From the NCBI RefSeq assembly GCF_001426225.1, contig NZ_LMRT01000013.1, positions 276,723-340,722 of the forward strand: a stretch of DNA of 64,000 nucleotides. Reading direction: 5' to 3'. Origin of the DNA: Allobosea sp. Leaf344. Lineage in GTDB: Bacteria > Pseudomonadota > Alphaproteobacteria > Rhizobiales > Beijerinckiaceae. Both the position numbers and the translations under genes were made by a program. Shown in pieces: positions 38,127 to 48,253 of the stretch (position 1 is its first letter; each line of letters begins with the position of its first letter). Under the pieces are notes generated by a model, which saw only the letters and a program-made list of their open reading frames with translations, was not told where the DNA came from and ran no database searches.

Positions 38127-38942
38127 GTGAAACTCAGGATCGGCTACGAACTGGACTATGATTTTCCGCAGCCGACCCCGGTCATCCTGATGCTGCACGT
38201 GCATTTCAGCCGCGTGTCGGATCTGGCGGCGCCGGACCAGATGCGCATCACGCCGGCCGTGCCGGTCAGCGCCTATCGCGACGGCTTCGGCAATTGGTGC
38301 ACCAGGCTGCTGGCGCCGCAGGGCCGGATGCGCATCACCGCCGATGCGGTGATCGAAGATAGCGGCCTCCCCGAGGCGTTCGACCGCTCGGTCGGCCAGG
38401 TGGCGGTGGAAAATCTGCCGGAGGAATGCATCGTCTTCCTGTTGCCCAGCCGCTTCTGCGACAGCGACCAGCTGCTCGATCTGGCCTGGCAGCTGTTCGG
38501 CCATACGCCGCCCGGCGGGGCGCGCGTCCAGGCCATATGCGACTTCGTGCATCAGCGCATCGCCTTCAACTACAACGATGCCAGCGTCGGCCGCACCGCC
38601 TCGGACGCCTATCGCGAAGGGCGCGGGGTCTGCCGCGACTATGCCCATCTCGCCGTCGCCTTCTGCCGGGCGATGAACATCCCGGCGCGCTACTGCACCT
38701 GCTATCTCAGCGATATCGGCACGCCCGAACCCTATCCGCCGGGGGATTTCGCCGCCTCCTTCGAAGCCTATCTGGAAGGCGGCTGGCAGATCTTCGATCC
38801 GCGCAACAACAGCCCGCGGATCGGGCGGGTGCTGATCGCGCGCGGGCGCGACGCTGCGGATGTGGCGATCGCCACCACCTTCGGCCCGAATACGCTGACC
38901 GGCTTCAAGGTCTGGACGGACGAGATTCGTGGCGAGGCGTAA
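38127..38942 (+). CDS. Transglutaminase-family protein, catalytic His position changed
   Basis: 271 residues. The N-terminal beta domain begins KLRIGYELDYDFPQPTPV. The core has GRGVCRDYAHLAVAFCRAM (Cys at about 169) and WQIFDPRNN (Asp at about 224). The second catalytic residue is usually His in DFHAW; here the same place reads DFAAS (Ala at about 209). The protein may therefore be non-catalytic or use another residue. GTG 38127 has GGAAAG eight bases upstream. GTG 38109 is a weaker choice. Confidence 0.83.
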   Translation: MKLRIGYELDYDFPQPTPVILMLHVHFSRVSDLAAPDQMRITPAVPVSAYRDGFGNWCTRLLAPQGRMRITADAVIEDSGLPEAFDRSVGQVAVENLPEECIVFLLPSRFCDSDQLLDLAWQLFGHTPPGGARVQAICDFVHQRIAFNYNDASVGRTASDAYREGRGVCRDYAHLAVAFCRAMNIPARYCTCYLSDIGTPEPYPPGDFAASFEAYLEGGWQIFDPRNNSPRIGRVLIARGRDAADVAIATTFGPNTLTGFKVWTDEIRGEA

Positions 38943-38984
38943 GGGCCGCGCCGAACGCGCGGCCCTGGCCGACGGACGCTGCGA

Positions 38985-39221
38985 TCAGCTTTCGAAGAGC
39001 TTGGGAGCCTCCGGCTTCCTGGCGCGCAGCGGCGTCTTGCGCGTCAGGCCCTTGGCGGGCGCCTTGACCGGCTCCTCGGCCGAAGCCTGGGCGGTGCCCT
39101 CGGGCGCGGCCTCAGCGACATTCTGCTCCGGCGTCGCGGCGGGCGGTGCCGGCCGCGGCTGCGGGGCGGGTGCCGCGGCCTTCTCCGTCTCGGCCGGGTC
39201 GATCGTGCGGAAGCGGATCAT
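38985..39221 (-). CDS. Small Pro/Ala-rich protein of unknown function
   Basis: 78 residues: a short N-terminus with IRFRTIDPAE, a Pro/Ala/Glu-rich middle, and a basic C-terminus (GLTRKTPLRARKP) ending KLFES. The sequence looks disordered. ATG 39221 overlaps the stop of the 44-residue gene (ATGA), so the two are translated together. The function is unknown. The GC-rich low-complexity sequence lowers confidence. Confidence 0.55.
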   Translation of the reverse strand: MIRFRTIDPAETEKAAAPAPQPRPAPPAATPEQNVAEAAPEGTAQASAEEPVKAPAKGLTRKTPLRARKPEAPKLFES

Positions 39222-39352
39222 TTCTTGCGCGGCTGCCCGGCGGCCGCCTTGGCGACGACGGCGGCGAATGTCGACGGGGCTGCCGCCGCCTCCTTGGGCT
39301 TCACCTTCTTCGGCTTCTTGGCTTCGCGATTGCCGCGTTGTTCCTTGGCCAT
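39218..39352 (-). CDS. Very small basic protein (44 residues)
   Basis: 44 residues, very basic and lysine-rich (AKEQRGNREAKKPKKVKPK), followed by a short Ala/Val-rich helix and QPRKK at the C-terminus. AAGGAG is eight bases before ATG 39352. Similar short proteins starting MAK-GN(R)E-KKPK are common in rhizobia, by memory and unverified. The function is unknown. It is coupled to the 78-residue gene. Confidence 0.65.
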   Translation of the reverse strand: MAKEQRGNREAKKPKKVKPKEAAAAPSTFAAVVAKAAAGQPRKK

Positions 39353-39634
39353 GATCTCGCTCCTTGGGGCGCGAGGCCCGCGGAATGCGGCCCTCGGGGG
39401 GAAACGCCGGCGGTTCAGGCGCCGCCGGCCGGTCGATCGTCATGCAGAGGGTCGGGCTTCATCGGCGGCTTTCGCCTGCCGCGGCGGGGCCAGCGGCCCT
39501 CGGTGTCGAAGCAGTGACGCAGCCTAGGCCAGGCGCGGCGCCGGCGCACCTGGTTTCTTTGGCCGCAGCCGCGCGTTAACCTCCCTTAACGGCTCGCCTC
39601 TAGTTTTGCCCTTTCACGCGATTCGGAGGACCTC

Positions 39635-40825
39635 ATGCGCGCGTCACACCTGGCCCTGCCACTCGCCCTCGTCGCCTCGCTGGCGTCGCTGCCCGCCCGC
39701 GCCGATTTCCAGTCCTGCCTCGCGGGGCTGCGCTCGGCCGCCGCGGCCAAGGGCGTGTCGACCGCGACCTTCGACCGCGCGATGGCGGGGATCGAGCCGG
39801 ACATGAAGGTGATCGAGCTGATGAACAATCAGCCCGAATTCAAGACGCCGATCTGGGATTATCTCGGCACGCTGGTCGATGACGAAAAGGTCGCGGAGGG
39901 CCGCGCGATGCTGCGCCAGCACGCTGCGACTCTGGCCGCCGCGGAGCAGCGCTTCGGCGTCGACCGGCACACCATCGTCGCGGTCTGGGGCGTGGAGAGC
40001 GATTTCGGCAAGGCGCGCGGCCGGATGCCGCTGGTGCAGGCGCTCTCGACCGGCGCCTGCCTGGCGCCGCGGCGCAACGCCTTCTTCAAGGGCGAGCTGA
40101 TCGCGACGCTGCAGATCATCCAGCGCGGCGACGTCCGGCCGGAGCGGCTGATGGGGTCCTGGGCCGGCGCCTTCGGCCATACGCAGTTCATCCCCTCGAC
40201 CTATCTGCGGCTCGCCGTCGACGGCGACGGGGACGGGCGCCGCGACCTGGTGGATTCCATCCCCGACGCGCTGCATTCCACCGCGAATTTCATGGACAAG
40301 GCCGGCTGGGTCACCGGCGCGAGCTGGGGCTACGAGGTGCGGGTCCCCGACGGATATTCCGGCCCGACCGGCCGCAATCCGAAGCAGCCTGTCTCGAGCT
40401 GGGCGGCGCGCGGCATCACCCGCATCGACGGCTCGCCCCTTTCGGGCGGCGGCGCCGCGGGCCTGCTGATGCCGGCCGGGCGCAACGGTCCGGCCTTCCT
40501 GGTCTTCAAGAATTACGACGCGGCCTACAGCTATAATGGTGCGGATTCCTATGCGCTGGCGATCTCGCTGCTCTCCGACCGGCTGCGCGGGCGGCCCGGG
40601 GTGCAGGCGGCCTGGCCGACCGACGATCTGCCGCTGTCGCGCGAGCAGCGGCGGGAATTGCAGCGGCTGCTGATCGCCCGCGGCTTCGATGTCGGCGAGC
40701 CCGATGGCGCCGTGGGCTCGCTGACCCGGGCGGCGATCAAGCAGATCGAGGCGAAGCTCGGCCTGCCGCAGACCGGGCGGCCGGGCGAGAAGGTGTTGCG
40801 CGCCCTGAAGAGCGGGCGCGTCTAG
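39635..40825 (+). CDS. Lytic murein transglycosylase (MltB-like) with peptidoglycan-binding domain
   Basis: 396 residues. A signal peptide (about 1-22, ending ARADF) is followed by an SLT_2 domain with the catalytic glutamate in VAVWGVESDFG and SWAGAFGHTQFIPSTYL, then a C-terminal PG_binding_1 domain (ELQRLLIARGFDVGEPDG). It cleaves peptidoglycan glycan strands in the periplasm. GGAGG precedes ATG 39635. It stands alone. Confidence 0.93.
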   Translation: MRASHLALPLALVASLASLPARADFQSCLAGLRSAAAAKGVSTATFDRAMAGIEPDMKVIELMNNQPEFKTPIWDYLGTLVDDEKVAEGRAMLRQHAATLAAAEQRFGVDRHTIVAVWGVESDFGKARGRMPLVQALSTGACLAPRRNAFFKGELIATLQIIQRGDVRPERLMGSWAGAFGHTQFIPSTYLRLAVDGDGDGRRDLVDSIPDALHSTANFMDKAGWVTGASWGYEVRVPDGYSGPTGRNPKQPVSSWAARGITRIDGSPLSGGGAAGLLMPAGRNGPAFLVFKNYDAAYSYNGADSYALAISLLSDRLRGRPGVQAAWPTDDLPLSREQRRELQRLLIARGFDVGEPDGAVGSLTRAAIKQIEAKLGLPQTGRPGEKVLRALKSGRV

Positions 40826-40934
40826 GCTCCGCTCCCATGAGGCCTCCAGACAGCGGCGCAGAAAACGGGTGGCGCGGCCGCGCATTCTTTGCCAGCCCTT
40901 GCGGCCTTCGCAGCGCCAAGCAGGACCGTGACGC

Positions 40935-41324
40935 ATGACCCGCCGCCTGATCACCACCGGCTCGCCCTTCGAGACCGCCTTCGGCTATTCCCGCGCCGTC
41001 GTCGACGGCGATCTCGTCTTCGTCTCCGGCACCACCGGCTATGACTACGCCACGATGACGCTGCCGGAGGACCCGGCGGAACAGGCGCGCAACATCTTCC
41101 GGACCATCGCATCCGTGCTGGCCGAGGCCGGCTCCTCGCTGGAGCAGGTGGCACGGGCGCAGTATTTCGTCACCGACCGCGCCTATTGCGAGCCGGTTCT
41201 GCAGGTCTGCGGCGAGGTCTTCGGCACGATCAGGCCCGCAGCCGCGATCTATGTCGTCTCCGGCATGCTGAAGCCGGAGATGAAGGTCGAGATCGAGGTG
41301 ACGGCGCGGCTGTCGCAGGGCTGA
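40935..41324 (+). CDS. RidA-family (YjgF/YER057c) protein
   Basis: 129 residues. It has [22 protein letters not shown], an [20 protein letters not shown] helix and a C-terminal [12 protein letters not shown] segment. RidA proteins remove reactive enamine/imine intermediates from PLP enzymes. It may be an Rid subgroup member rather than true RidA; the conserved arginine before PAA is present. It lies upstream of leuB. Confidence 0.87.
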   Translation: MTRRLITTGSPFETAFGYSRAVVDGDLVFVSGTTGYDYATMTLPEDPAEQARNIFRTIASVLAEAGSSLEQVARAQYFVTDRAYCEPVLQVCGEVFGTIRPAAAIYVVSGMLKPEMKVEIEVTARLSQG

Positions 41325-41407
41325 TCCCGGTCGCTTGCGCTTGCGCCGCTGCGGCGCGGGGCCTAATCAGCCGCCACGGCAACGACACAAGCGCGAGGCG
41401 ACGACCG

Positions 41408-42514
41408 ATGGCGACCCATAAGCTCCTGATGCTCCCCGGCGACGGGATCGGCCCCGAGGTGATGGCGCAGGTGGAGACGATCGTCTCCTGGTTCGGCCGG
41501 CAGGGGCTCGGCGCCTTCGAGATCGAGAAGGGGCTGGTCGGCGGCTCCGCCTATGACGCGCATGGGCAGGCGATCTCCGACGGCGACATGAAGCTGGCGC
41601 AGCAGGCCGATGCGGTGCTGTTCGGCGCGGTCGGCGGGCCGAAATGGGCCGATGTCCCCTATGAGCACCGGCCCGAGGCCGGGTTGCTGCGGCTGCGCAA
41701 GGATCTCGGCCTGTTCGCCAATCTGCGCCCGGCGATCTGCTACCCCGCACTGGCATCGGCCTCCTCGCTGAAGCCGGAGGTGGTCGAGGGGCTCGACATC
41801 CTGATCGTGCGCGAACTCACCGGCGGCGTCTATTTCGGCGAGCCCAAGGAGATCGTGACGCTGGAGGACGGCTCGCGGCGCGGTGTCGACACGCAGCTCT
41901 ACACCACGCCCGAGATCGAGCGGATCAGCCGCGTCGCCTTCGAACTGGCGCGGACGCGGCGCAACAAGGTCTCCTCGGCCGAGAAGCACAATGTGATGAA
42001 GACCGGCGTGCTCTGGAAGCAGACCGTGACGGCGCTGCACGCCAAGGACTATGCCGATGTCGAGCTCGAGCATGTGCTGGCCGATAATTGCGCGATGCAG
42101 CTGGTGCGCTGGCCGAAGCAATATGACGTGATCGTCACCGATAATCTCTTCGGCGACATCCTCTCGGATGTGGCGGCGATGCTGACGGGGTCGCTCGGCA
42201 TGCTGCCTTCGGCCTCGCTCGGCGCGGAGGATCCGGCGACCGGCAAGCGCAAGGCGCTGTACGAGCCCGTGCATGGTTCGGCGCCCGATATCGCGGGCAA
42301 GGGCCTCGCCAATCCGATCGCGATGATCGGCTCCTTCGCCATGGCGCTGCGCTATTCCTTCGGCGCGATCGAGGCCGCGGACCGGCTGGAAGGCGCGATC
42401 GCCGCTGTGCTGGGCTCCGGCACGCGCACCAAGGACATCGCGGCGCCGGGCGCCAACGCCGTCTCGACCAGCGAGATGGGCCAGGCGATCGTCAAGGCGC
42501 TGGAAGCCCGCTGA
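41408..42514 (+). CDS. leuB: 3-isopropylmalate dehydrogenase
   Basis: 368 residues. [13 protein letters not shown], the [21 protein letters not shown] block, [22 protein letters not shown] and [14 protein letters not shown] are all present. It catalyses NAD-linked oxidative decarboxylation of 3-isopropylmalate in leucine synthesis. GAGG precedes ATG 41408 by nine bases. It is separated from leuCD by over 30 kb. Confidence 0.97.
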   Translation: MATHKLLMLPGDGIGPEVMAQVETIVSWFGRQGLGAFEIEKGLVGGSAYDAHGQAISDGDMKLAQQADAVLFGAVGGPKWADVPYEHRPEAGLLRLRKDLGLFANLRPAICYPALASASSLKPEVVEGLDILIVRELTGGVYFGEPKEIVTLEDGSRRGVDTQLYTTPEIERISRVAFELARTRRNKVSSAEKHNVMKTGVLWKQTVTALHAKDYADVELEHVLADNCAMQLVRWPKQYDVIVTDNLFGDILSDVAAMLTGSLGMLPSASLGAEDPATGKRKALYEPVHGSAPDIAGKGLANPIAMIGSFAMALRYSFGAIEAADRLEGAIAAVLGSGTRTKDIAAPGANAVSTSEMGQAIVKALEAR

Positions 42515-42628
42515 CCGGCCGACGAGGCTGCGGGGCGCAAGGCCATGCGCCTTCGCCCCCTCTCCCTCTCGTGAATTGCGCGCGCTCTCCAGCCATGCGC
42601 TAAGCTCGCGCAGCAAGAGGAGTTGCCG

Positions 42629-43585
42629 ATGCTGATCAAGACCCGTCCCGGCTGGGCGATCCGCGAGAGCGAGGCGACGCCCGAATCCGTTTTCCTGAAC
42701 CGGCGATCCCTGCTGGGCGCCGGCGCAGGGCTGATCGCCAGCGCGGCTCTGCCCCGCATCGCCAGCGCGCAGGCCAAGGATCCGACGGCCGATCTCTACC
42801 CCGCCAGGCGCAACGAGGCCTTCACCCTCGACCGGCCCGTCACCGACGAGGACCTCGCCGCCAACTACAATAACTTCTACGAATTCGGCACGTCGAAGGA
42901 CGTCGTCGCCGCCGCCAGCCGCATGCCGACCCGGCCCTGGACCGTCGCGATCGACGGGCTCGTCGAGAAGCCGTTCGAGATCGGCGTCGACGAGCTGATC
43001 CGCAAGATGCCGCTGGAAGAGCGGCTGTACCGGTTCCGCTGCGTCGAATCCTGGTCGATGGCCGTGCCCTGGACCGGCTTCCCGCTGAAGGCGCTGGTCG
43101 CGCTGGCGAAGCCGCTGTCTGGCGCCAAATACGTGCAGATGCAGACCTTCATGAATCCGAAGGTGGCGCCGGGGCAGGCGCAACGCTGGTATCCCTGGCC
43201 CTATACGGAAGGGCTGACCATGGCGGAGGCCGGCAATGATCTGACGCTGCTGGTGACGGGCGTCTACGGCAAGCCGCTCGCCAACCAGTTCGGCGCGCCG
43301 ATCCGGCTGATCACGCCGTGGAAGTACGGGTTCAAATCGGTGAAATCGATCACCAAGATCAGCTTCGTCGCCGAGCGGCCGAAAACCTTCTGGGAAGGGC
43401 TGCAGCCGGCGGAATACGGGTTCTGGGCCAATGTGAACCCGGCCGTGCCGCATCCGCGCTGGACGCAGGCGAGCGAGCAGGTGCTGGGCACCCGCGAGCG
43501 CCGGCCGACCCTGCTGTTCAACGGCTATGCCGAGCAGGTGGCGGAGATGTACAAGGGGCTGGAGGGCGAGCGCCTCTACGTCTAG
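42629..43585 (+). CDS. msrP: Protein-methionine-sulfoxide reductase catalytic subunit MsrP
   Basis: 318 residues. The Tat signal is NRRSLLGAGAGLIASAA. The sulfite-oxidase-fold domain has the molybdenum-ligating cysteine in FRCVESWSMAVPWTG (C138). MsrP repairs oxidised methionines in periplasmic proteins, usually fed electrons by the haem membrane protein MsrQ. No msrQ follows. AGGAG lies six bases before ATG 42629. Confidence 0.93.
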   Translation: MLIKTRPGWAIRESEATPESVFLNRRSLLGAGAGLIASAALPRIASAQAKDPTADLYPARRNEAFTLDRPVTDEDLAANYNNFYEFGTSKDVVAAASRMPTRPWTVAIDGLVEKPFEIGVDELIRKMPLEERLYRFRCVESWSMAVPWTGFPLKALVALAKPLSGAKYVQMQTFMNPKVAPGQAQRWYPWPYTEGLTMAEAGNDLTLLVTGVYGKPLANQFGAPIRLITPWKYGFKSVKSITKISFVAERPKTFWEGLQPAEYGFWANVNPAVPHPRWTQASEQVLGTRERRPTLLFNGYAEQVAEMYKGLEGERLYV

Positions 43586-43622
43586 GCGGCGCGCAACATG
43601 CGGGCGCTCCCCGGGAGGTCCG

Positions 43623-44192
43623 ATGGACGGCACAGGCTTCACCCTGTTCGATAGCGCGGTCGGGCGCTGCGCGCTGGTCTGGCGCGGAGCGGCGATCATC
43701 GGCGCGCAATTGCCGGAGCAGGACGAGGCGACGGCGCGCGAGCGGCTGGCGAAGCGGTTTCCGCAGGCCGCCGAGGCCGACCCGCCGGCCTTCATCGGCT
43801 CCGCCATCGCCGAGATCCGGGCGCTGCTGGAGGGGCGGCCGACGAGCCTCTCGCATCTCCCCATCGCGCTCGACCGCGTGCCGCCCTTCCACCGCCGGGT
43901 CTATGAGGTGGCGCTGTCGATCCCTCCGGGCGAGACCCTGACCTATGGCGCGGTGGCGGCGCGGCTCGGCGAGCCCGGGGCGGCGCGCGCCGTCGGGGTG
44001 GCGCTGGGGCAGAACCCGTTCCCGATCATCGTGCCCTGCCATCGCATCCTGGCGGCGGGCGGCCGGACCGGCGGCTTCTCGGCCGAAGGCGGCATCGAGA
44101 CGAAACTGCGCCTGCTGACGATCGAGCAGGCGCGCATCGGCAGCCAGCCGAGCCTGTTCGAGGCGCTGCCGCTCGCCGCGCGTCCGCGCTGA
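43623..44192 (+). CDS. ogt: Methylated-DNA--[protein]-cysteine methyltransferase
   Basis: 189 residues. The C-terminal alkyltransferase domain has IVPCHRI (acceptor Cys about 139) and GETLTYGAVAARLG. The N-terminal half is a diverged Methyltransf_1N-like domain. It removes O6-methylguanine damage by a suicide reaction. It begins 37 bases after msrP, in the same direction, and may be co-transcribed. The sRNA terminator lies just past its stop. Confidence 0.92.
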   Translation: MDGTGFTLFDSAVGRCALVWRGAAIIGAQLPEQDEATARERLAKRFPQAAEADPPAFIGSAIAEIRALLEGRPTSLSHLPIALDRVPPFHRRVYEVALSIPPGETLTYGAVAARLGEPGAARAVGVALGQNPFPIIVPCHRILAAGGRTGGFSAEGGIETKLRLLTIEQARIGSQPSLFEALPLAARPR

Positions 44193-44212
44193 GGATCGAC
44201 CGATCGAGTTAG

Positions 44213-44347
44213 AAAAAAAGGCCGACCCGTGAGGGCCGGCCTTTGAAGTTTGAAACATCCGGCGCGAGCGCCAAACATCTCAGAGGGGAACGGCTGGAAC
44301 GAACTCAACGCCGGGAGGAGGTAGCGGAGCCCGTTCCGAACAACCGT
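44213..44347 (-). ncRNA. Probable AbcR-type trans-acting sRNA (alpha-r15 family)
   Basis: An inferred transcript of about 135 bases. It starts six to seven bases after a -10-like element and ends in the T-run of the hairpin at 44217-44244. Three stem-loops are visible: an outer stem (GGAACG at 44337-44332 with CGTTCC at 44301-44296) enclosing CCTCCTCCC (44321-44313), a GGCGC-TC-GCGCC hairpin at 44272-44261, and the terminator. CCTCCTCCC and a second CU-rich TCCCCTC (44289-44283) could pair with Shine-Dalgarno sequences, as AbcR sRNAs do with ABC-transporter mRNAs via Hfq. The location beside a LysR (LsrB/VtlR-like) gene and trxB matches abcR loci in Sinorhizobium and Brucella (established knowledge). 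The exact ends are inferred. Confidence 0.7.
44217..44244 (-). terminator. Rho-independent terminator of the AbcR-like sRNA
   Basis: On the minus strand AAAGGCCGGCCC pairs with GGGTCGGCCTTT around a short loop, with one mismatch, and is followed by TTTTTTT. The reverse direction has a weaker T-run, so it may also stop transcripts from ogt. Confidence 0.85.
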
Positions 44348-44353
44348 GTTTGT

Positions 44354-44393
44354 CATATCGGGCAGCACATGCCTTTTTGCAATGCAGCATTGC
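44354..44393 (-). promoter_or_regulatory. Promoter and palindromic operator of the AbcR-like sRNA
   Basis: On the minus strand, TTGCAA (44382-44377) and GATATG (44359-44354) are spaced by 17 bases and could be the -35 and -10. Overlapping the upstream edge is the palindrome GCAATG-CTG-CATTGC (44393-44379). The adjacent LysR regulator is the natural candidate to bind it, since its homologues VtlR/LsrB activate abcR genes. Binding here is inferred. Confidence 0.55.
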
Positions 44394-44484
44394 TTGGGTC
44401 AGACATGCGCCGGGCGCATGCGCGAGGCACAATCCCGCCCGAATCCATCATAAGTCATTGAGGAATATGCGTGAGGCGCGGTCC

Positions 44485-44512
44485 GCCGCCTGTTGGTCAC
44501 CGAACAGGCGGC
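44485..44512 (-). terminator. Putative hairpin terminator after the LysR gene
   Basis: A perfect 10-bp stem, GCCGCCTGTT with AACAGGCGGC, and an 8-base loop lie 16 bases past the LysR stop. No T-run follows. It probably separates lysR from the sRNA gene downstream. Confidence 0.45.
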
Positions 44513-44527
44513 CTGCGCGTTATTTGC

Positions 44528-45418
44528 TCAATAGGTCCAGCGCTGGGCCTTCTGGATCAGGAAATCCCGGAAGACCTGGACCCGCGCCACGGATTTCATC
44601 TCTTCGGGATAGACCAGATAGCTCTCGAGCTGAGGCATTTCGGTCTCGCGCATCAATTGCACCAGGGGCGACCCGGTCTCGATCAGATAATCCGGCAGCA
44701 CAGCGATGCCGGCGCCGGAATCGACGGCGCGCTTCATCGCGGTGATGTTGTTGACGGTGAGATGGATCGGCCGCGGGTTGCGCTGGTCGCGCCCCAGCGT
44801 GCCGAGCCAATGCACGGCCGTGAGATAGGAGGGCGAGGTGCCGCCGAAGGAGAGGATCCGGTGATTGTCCAGATCCTCATAGGTCTTCGGCTCGCCGAAG
44901 CGCTTCACATAGGCGGGCGAGCCATAGACGTGGAAATGCACGGTGAACAGCTTGCGCTGGATCAGGTCCGGCTGCTGCGGCTGGCGCAGGCGGATGGCGA
45001 TGTCGGCCTCTCGCATCGACAGGTCGAGCTCCTCGTCGGTGAGGATGAGGTCGACCTTGATGTCGGGGTAGAGGTCCAGGAACTCCGCCAGCCGCGGCGT
45101 CAGCCAATGGCCGCCGAGGCCACGCGTCGCGGTGACCTTCAGCTCGCCGGAGGGATGCTCGCGCGTCTCGGAGAGCTGGGCGCGGGTCCGCTCGAGGCGC
45201 TGCGTCATCTCGCGAGCCGCACGCCAGAGCAACTCGCCCTGCTCGGTGAGGATCAAGCCGCGTGTATGCCTGTGGAACAGCGGCGCCCGCAATTCGCGCT
45301 CCAGCGCGCCAATCTGCCGGCTGACCGCCGATTGACTGAGCCCGAGAACGTCTCCCGCCTTGGTAAAGCTGCCAGATTCAGCGACGGTATAAAATATTCT
45401 GATGCGGTCCCAATCCAC
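44528..45418 (-). CDS. lsrB: LysR-family regulator, LsrB/VtlR-like
   Basis: 296 residues. The N-terminal winged helix has IRIFYTVAESGSFTKAG and LSQSAVSRQIGALE. The effector domain has HWLTPRLAEFLDLYPDIKV and LDLSMREADIAIRLRQ. The sequence and the neighbours (trxB upstream, sRNA downstream) match LsrB of Sinorhizobium and VtlR of Brucella. No cysteine occurs anywhere in the protein, whereas redox sensing has been proposed for cysteines of S. meliloti LsrB. GTG 45418 has AGGGGG six bases upstream. ATG 45448 would add ten residues and lacks a site. Confidence 0.85.
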   Translation of the reverse strand: MDWDRIRIFYTVAESGSFTKAGDVLGLSQSAVSRQIGALERELRAPLFHRHTRGLILTEQGELLWRAAREMTQRLERTRAQLSETREHPSGELKVTATRGLGGHWLTPRLAEFLDLYPDIKVDLILTDEELDLSMREADIAIRLRQPQQPDLIQRKLFTVHFHVYGSPAYVKRFGEPKTYEDLDNHRILSFGGTSPSYLTAVHWLGTLGRDQRNPRPIHLTVNNITAMKRAVDSGAGIAVLPDYLIETGSPLVQLMRETEMPQLESYLVYPEEMKSVARVQVFRDFLIQKAQRWTY

Positions 45419-45571
45419 CGCGTTCCCCCTGTTATGCGTTGGGCGCATGTTGGGGTATAAAATCCTGTCGCGTCAATGTCTGCGTAACGGGCAGTACGCT
45501 TTTTCACACTGAATCTGGTGACGATCTCCATCAAGTTCGGTGATGGATGCAGCGTCAGGCGGCAGGGGCGG

Positions 45572-47615
<2,044 letters not shown>

Positions 47616-47731
47616 GGCGAAGCTCCTCTGCGTGTCGGCGGCTTTCGGCCGGTCTCAGGCCTTGACGGCATGCGCCTTGTATCGCCTCCGCGCGGCGTCT
47701 ACACCAGCGCAACCTTTTGCCGGGGCCTTCC

Positions 47732-48193
47732 GTGCGTTCCAAACTCGACGATATCGACCTGCGTATCCTGCGCGAGCTCCAGGCCGATGGGCGGATGACC
47801 AATGTCGAGCTGGCGAGCCGTGTCGGCATCTCGCCGCCGCCCTGCCTGCGGCGCGTGCGCGCGCTGGAGGAGGCCGGGCTGATCCGCGGCTACCGCGCCC
47901 AGCTCGACGAGCGCAAGCTCGGCATCGAGGTGGTGTGCTTCGCCTTCGTGCATCTGGCGAGCCAGGCCGAGGCCGATCTCGCTCTGTTCCAGAAGCGCAT
48001 CCGCGACTGGAGCGCCGTCCGCGAATGCTGGACGCTGTCGGGCGATATCGACTTCATCCTGAAATGCGTGGCGCCGGACCTTAAGGCTTTTCAGGAATTC
48101 GTGGCCGATCTGACGAGCCTGCCCAATGTCCGCAACGTCCGGACCGCGCTGGCGCTCGAGCGGGTCAAGGACGAGCCGATCGTGCCGTTCTGA
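47732..48193 (+). CDS. Lrp/AsnC-family transcriptional regulator
   Basis: 153 residues. The N-terminal helix-turn-helix (LDDIDLRILRELQADGRMTN, VELASRVGISPPPCLRRVRALEEAGLI) is followed by a RAM effector domain (EVVCFAFVHL, CWTLSGDIDFIL). It probably responds to an amino acid. GTG 47732 gives the common start MRSKLDDIDLR; an upstream TTG at 47717 has no site. It is divergent from the ELM1-family gene. Confidence 0.9.
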   Translation: MRSKLDDIDLRILRELQADGRMTNVELASRVGISPPPCLRRVRALEEAGLIRGYRAQLDERKLGIEVVCFAFVHLASQAEADLALFQKRIRDWSAVRECWTLSGDIDFILKCVAPDLKAFQEFVADLTSLPNVRNVRTALALERVKDEPIVPF

Positions 48194-48253
48194 GCTGCGG
48201 GGCACGTCGCGGCGCCGGCACCCTCTCGCGCCGGCTCCCGATCGCGAGCCCGT

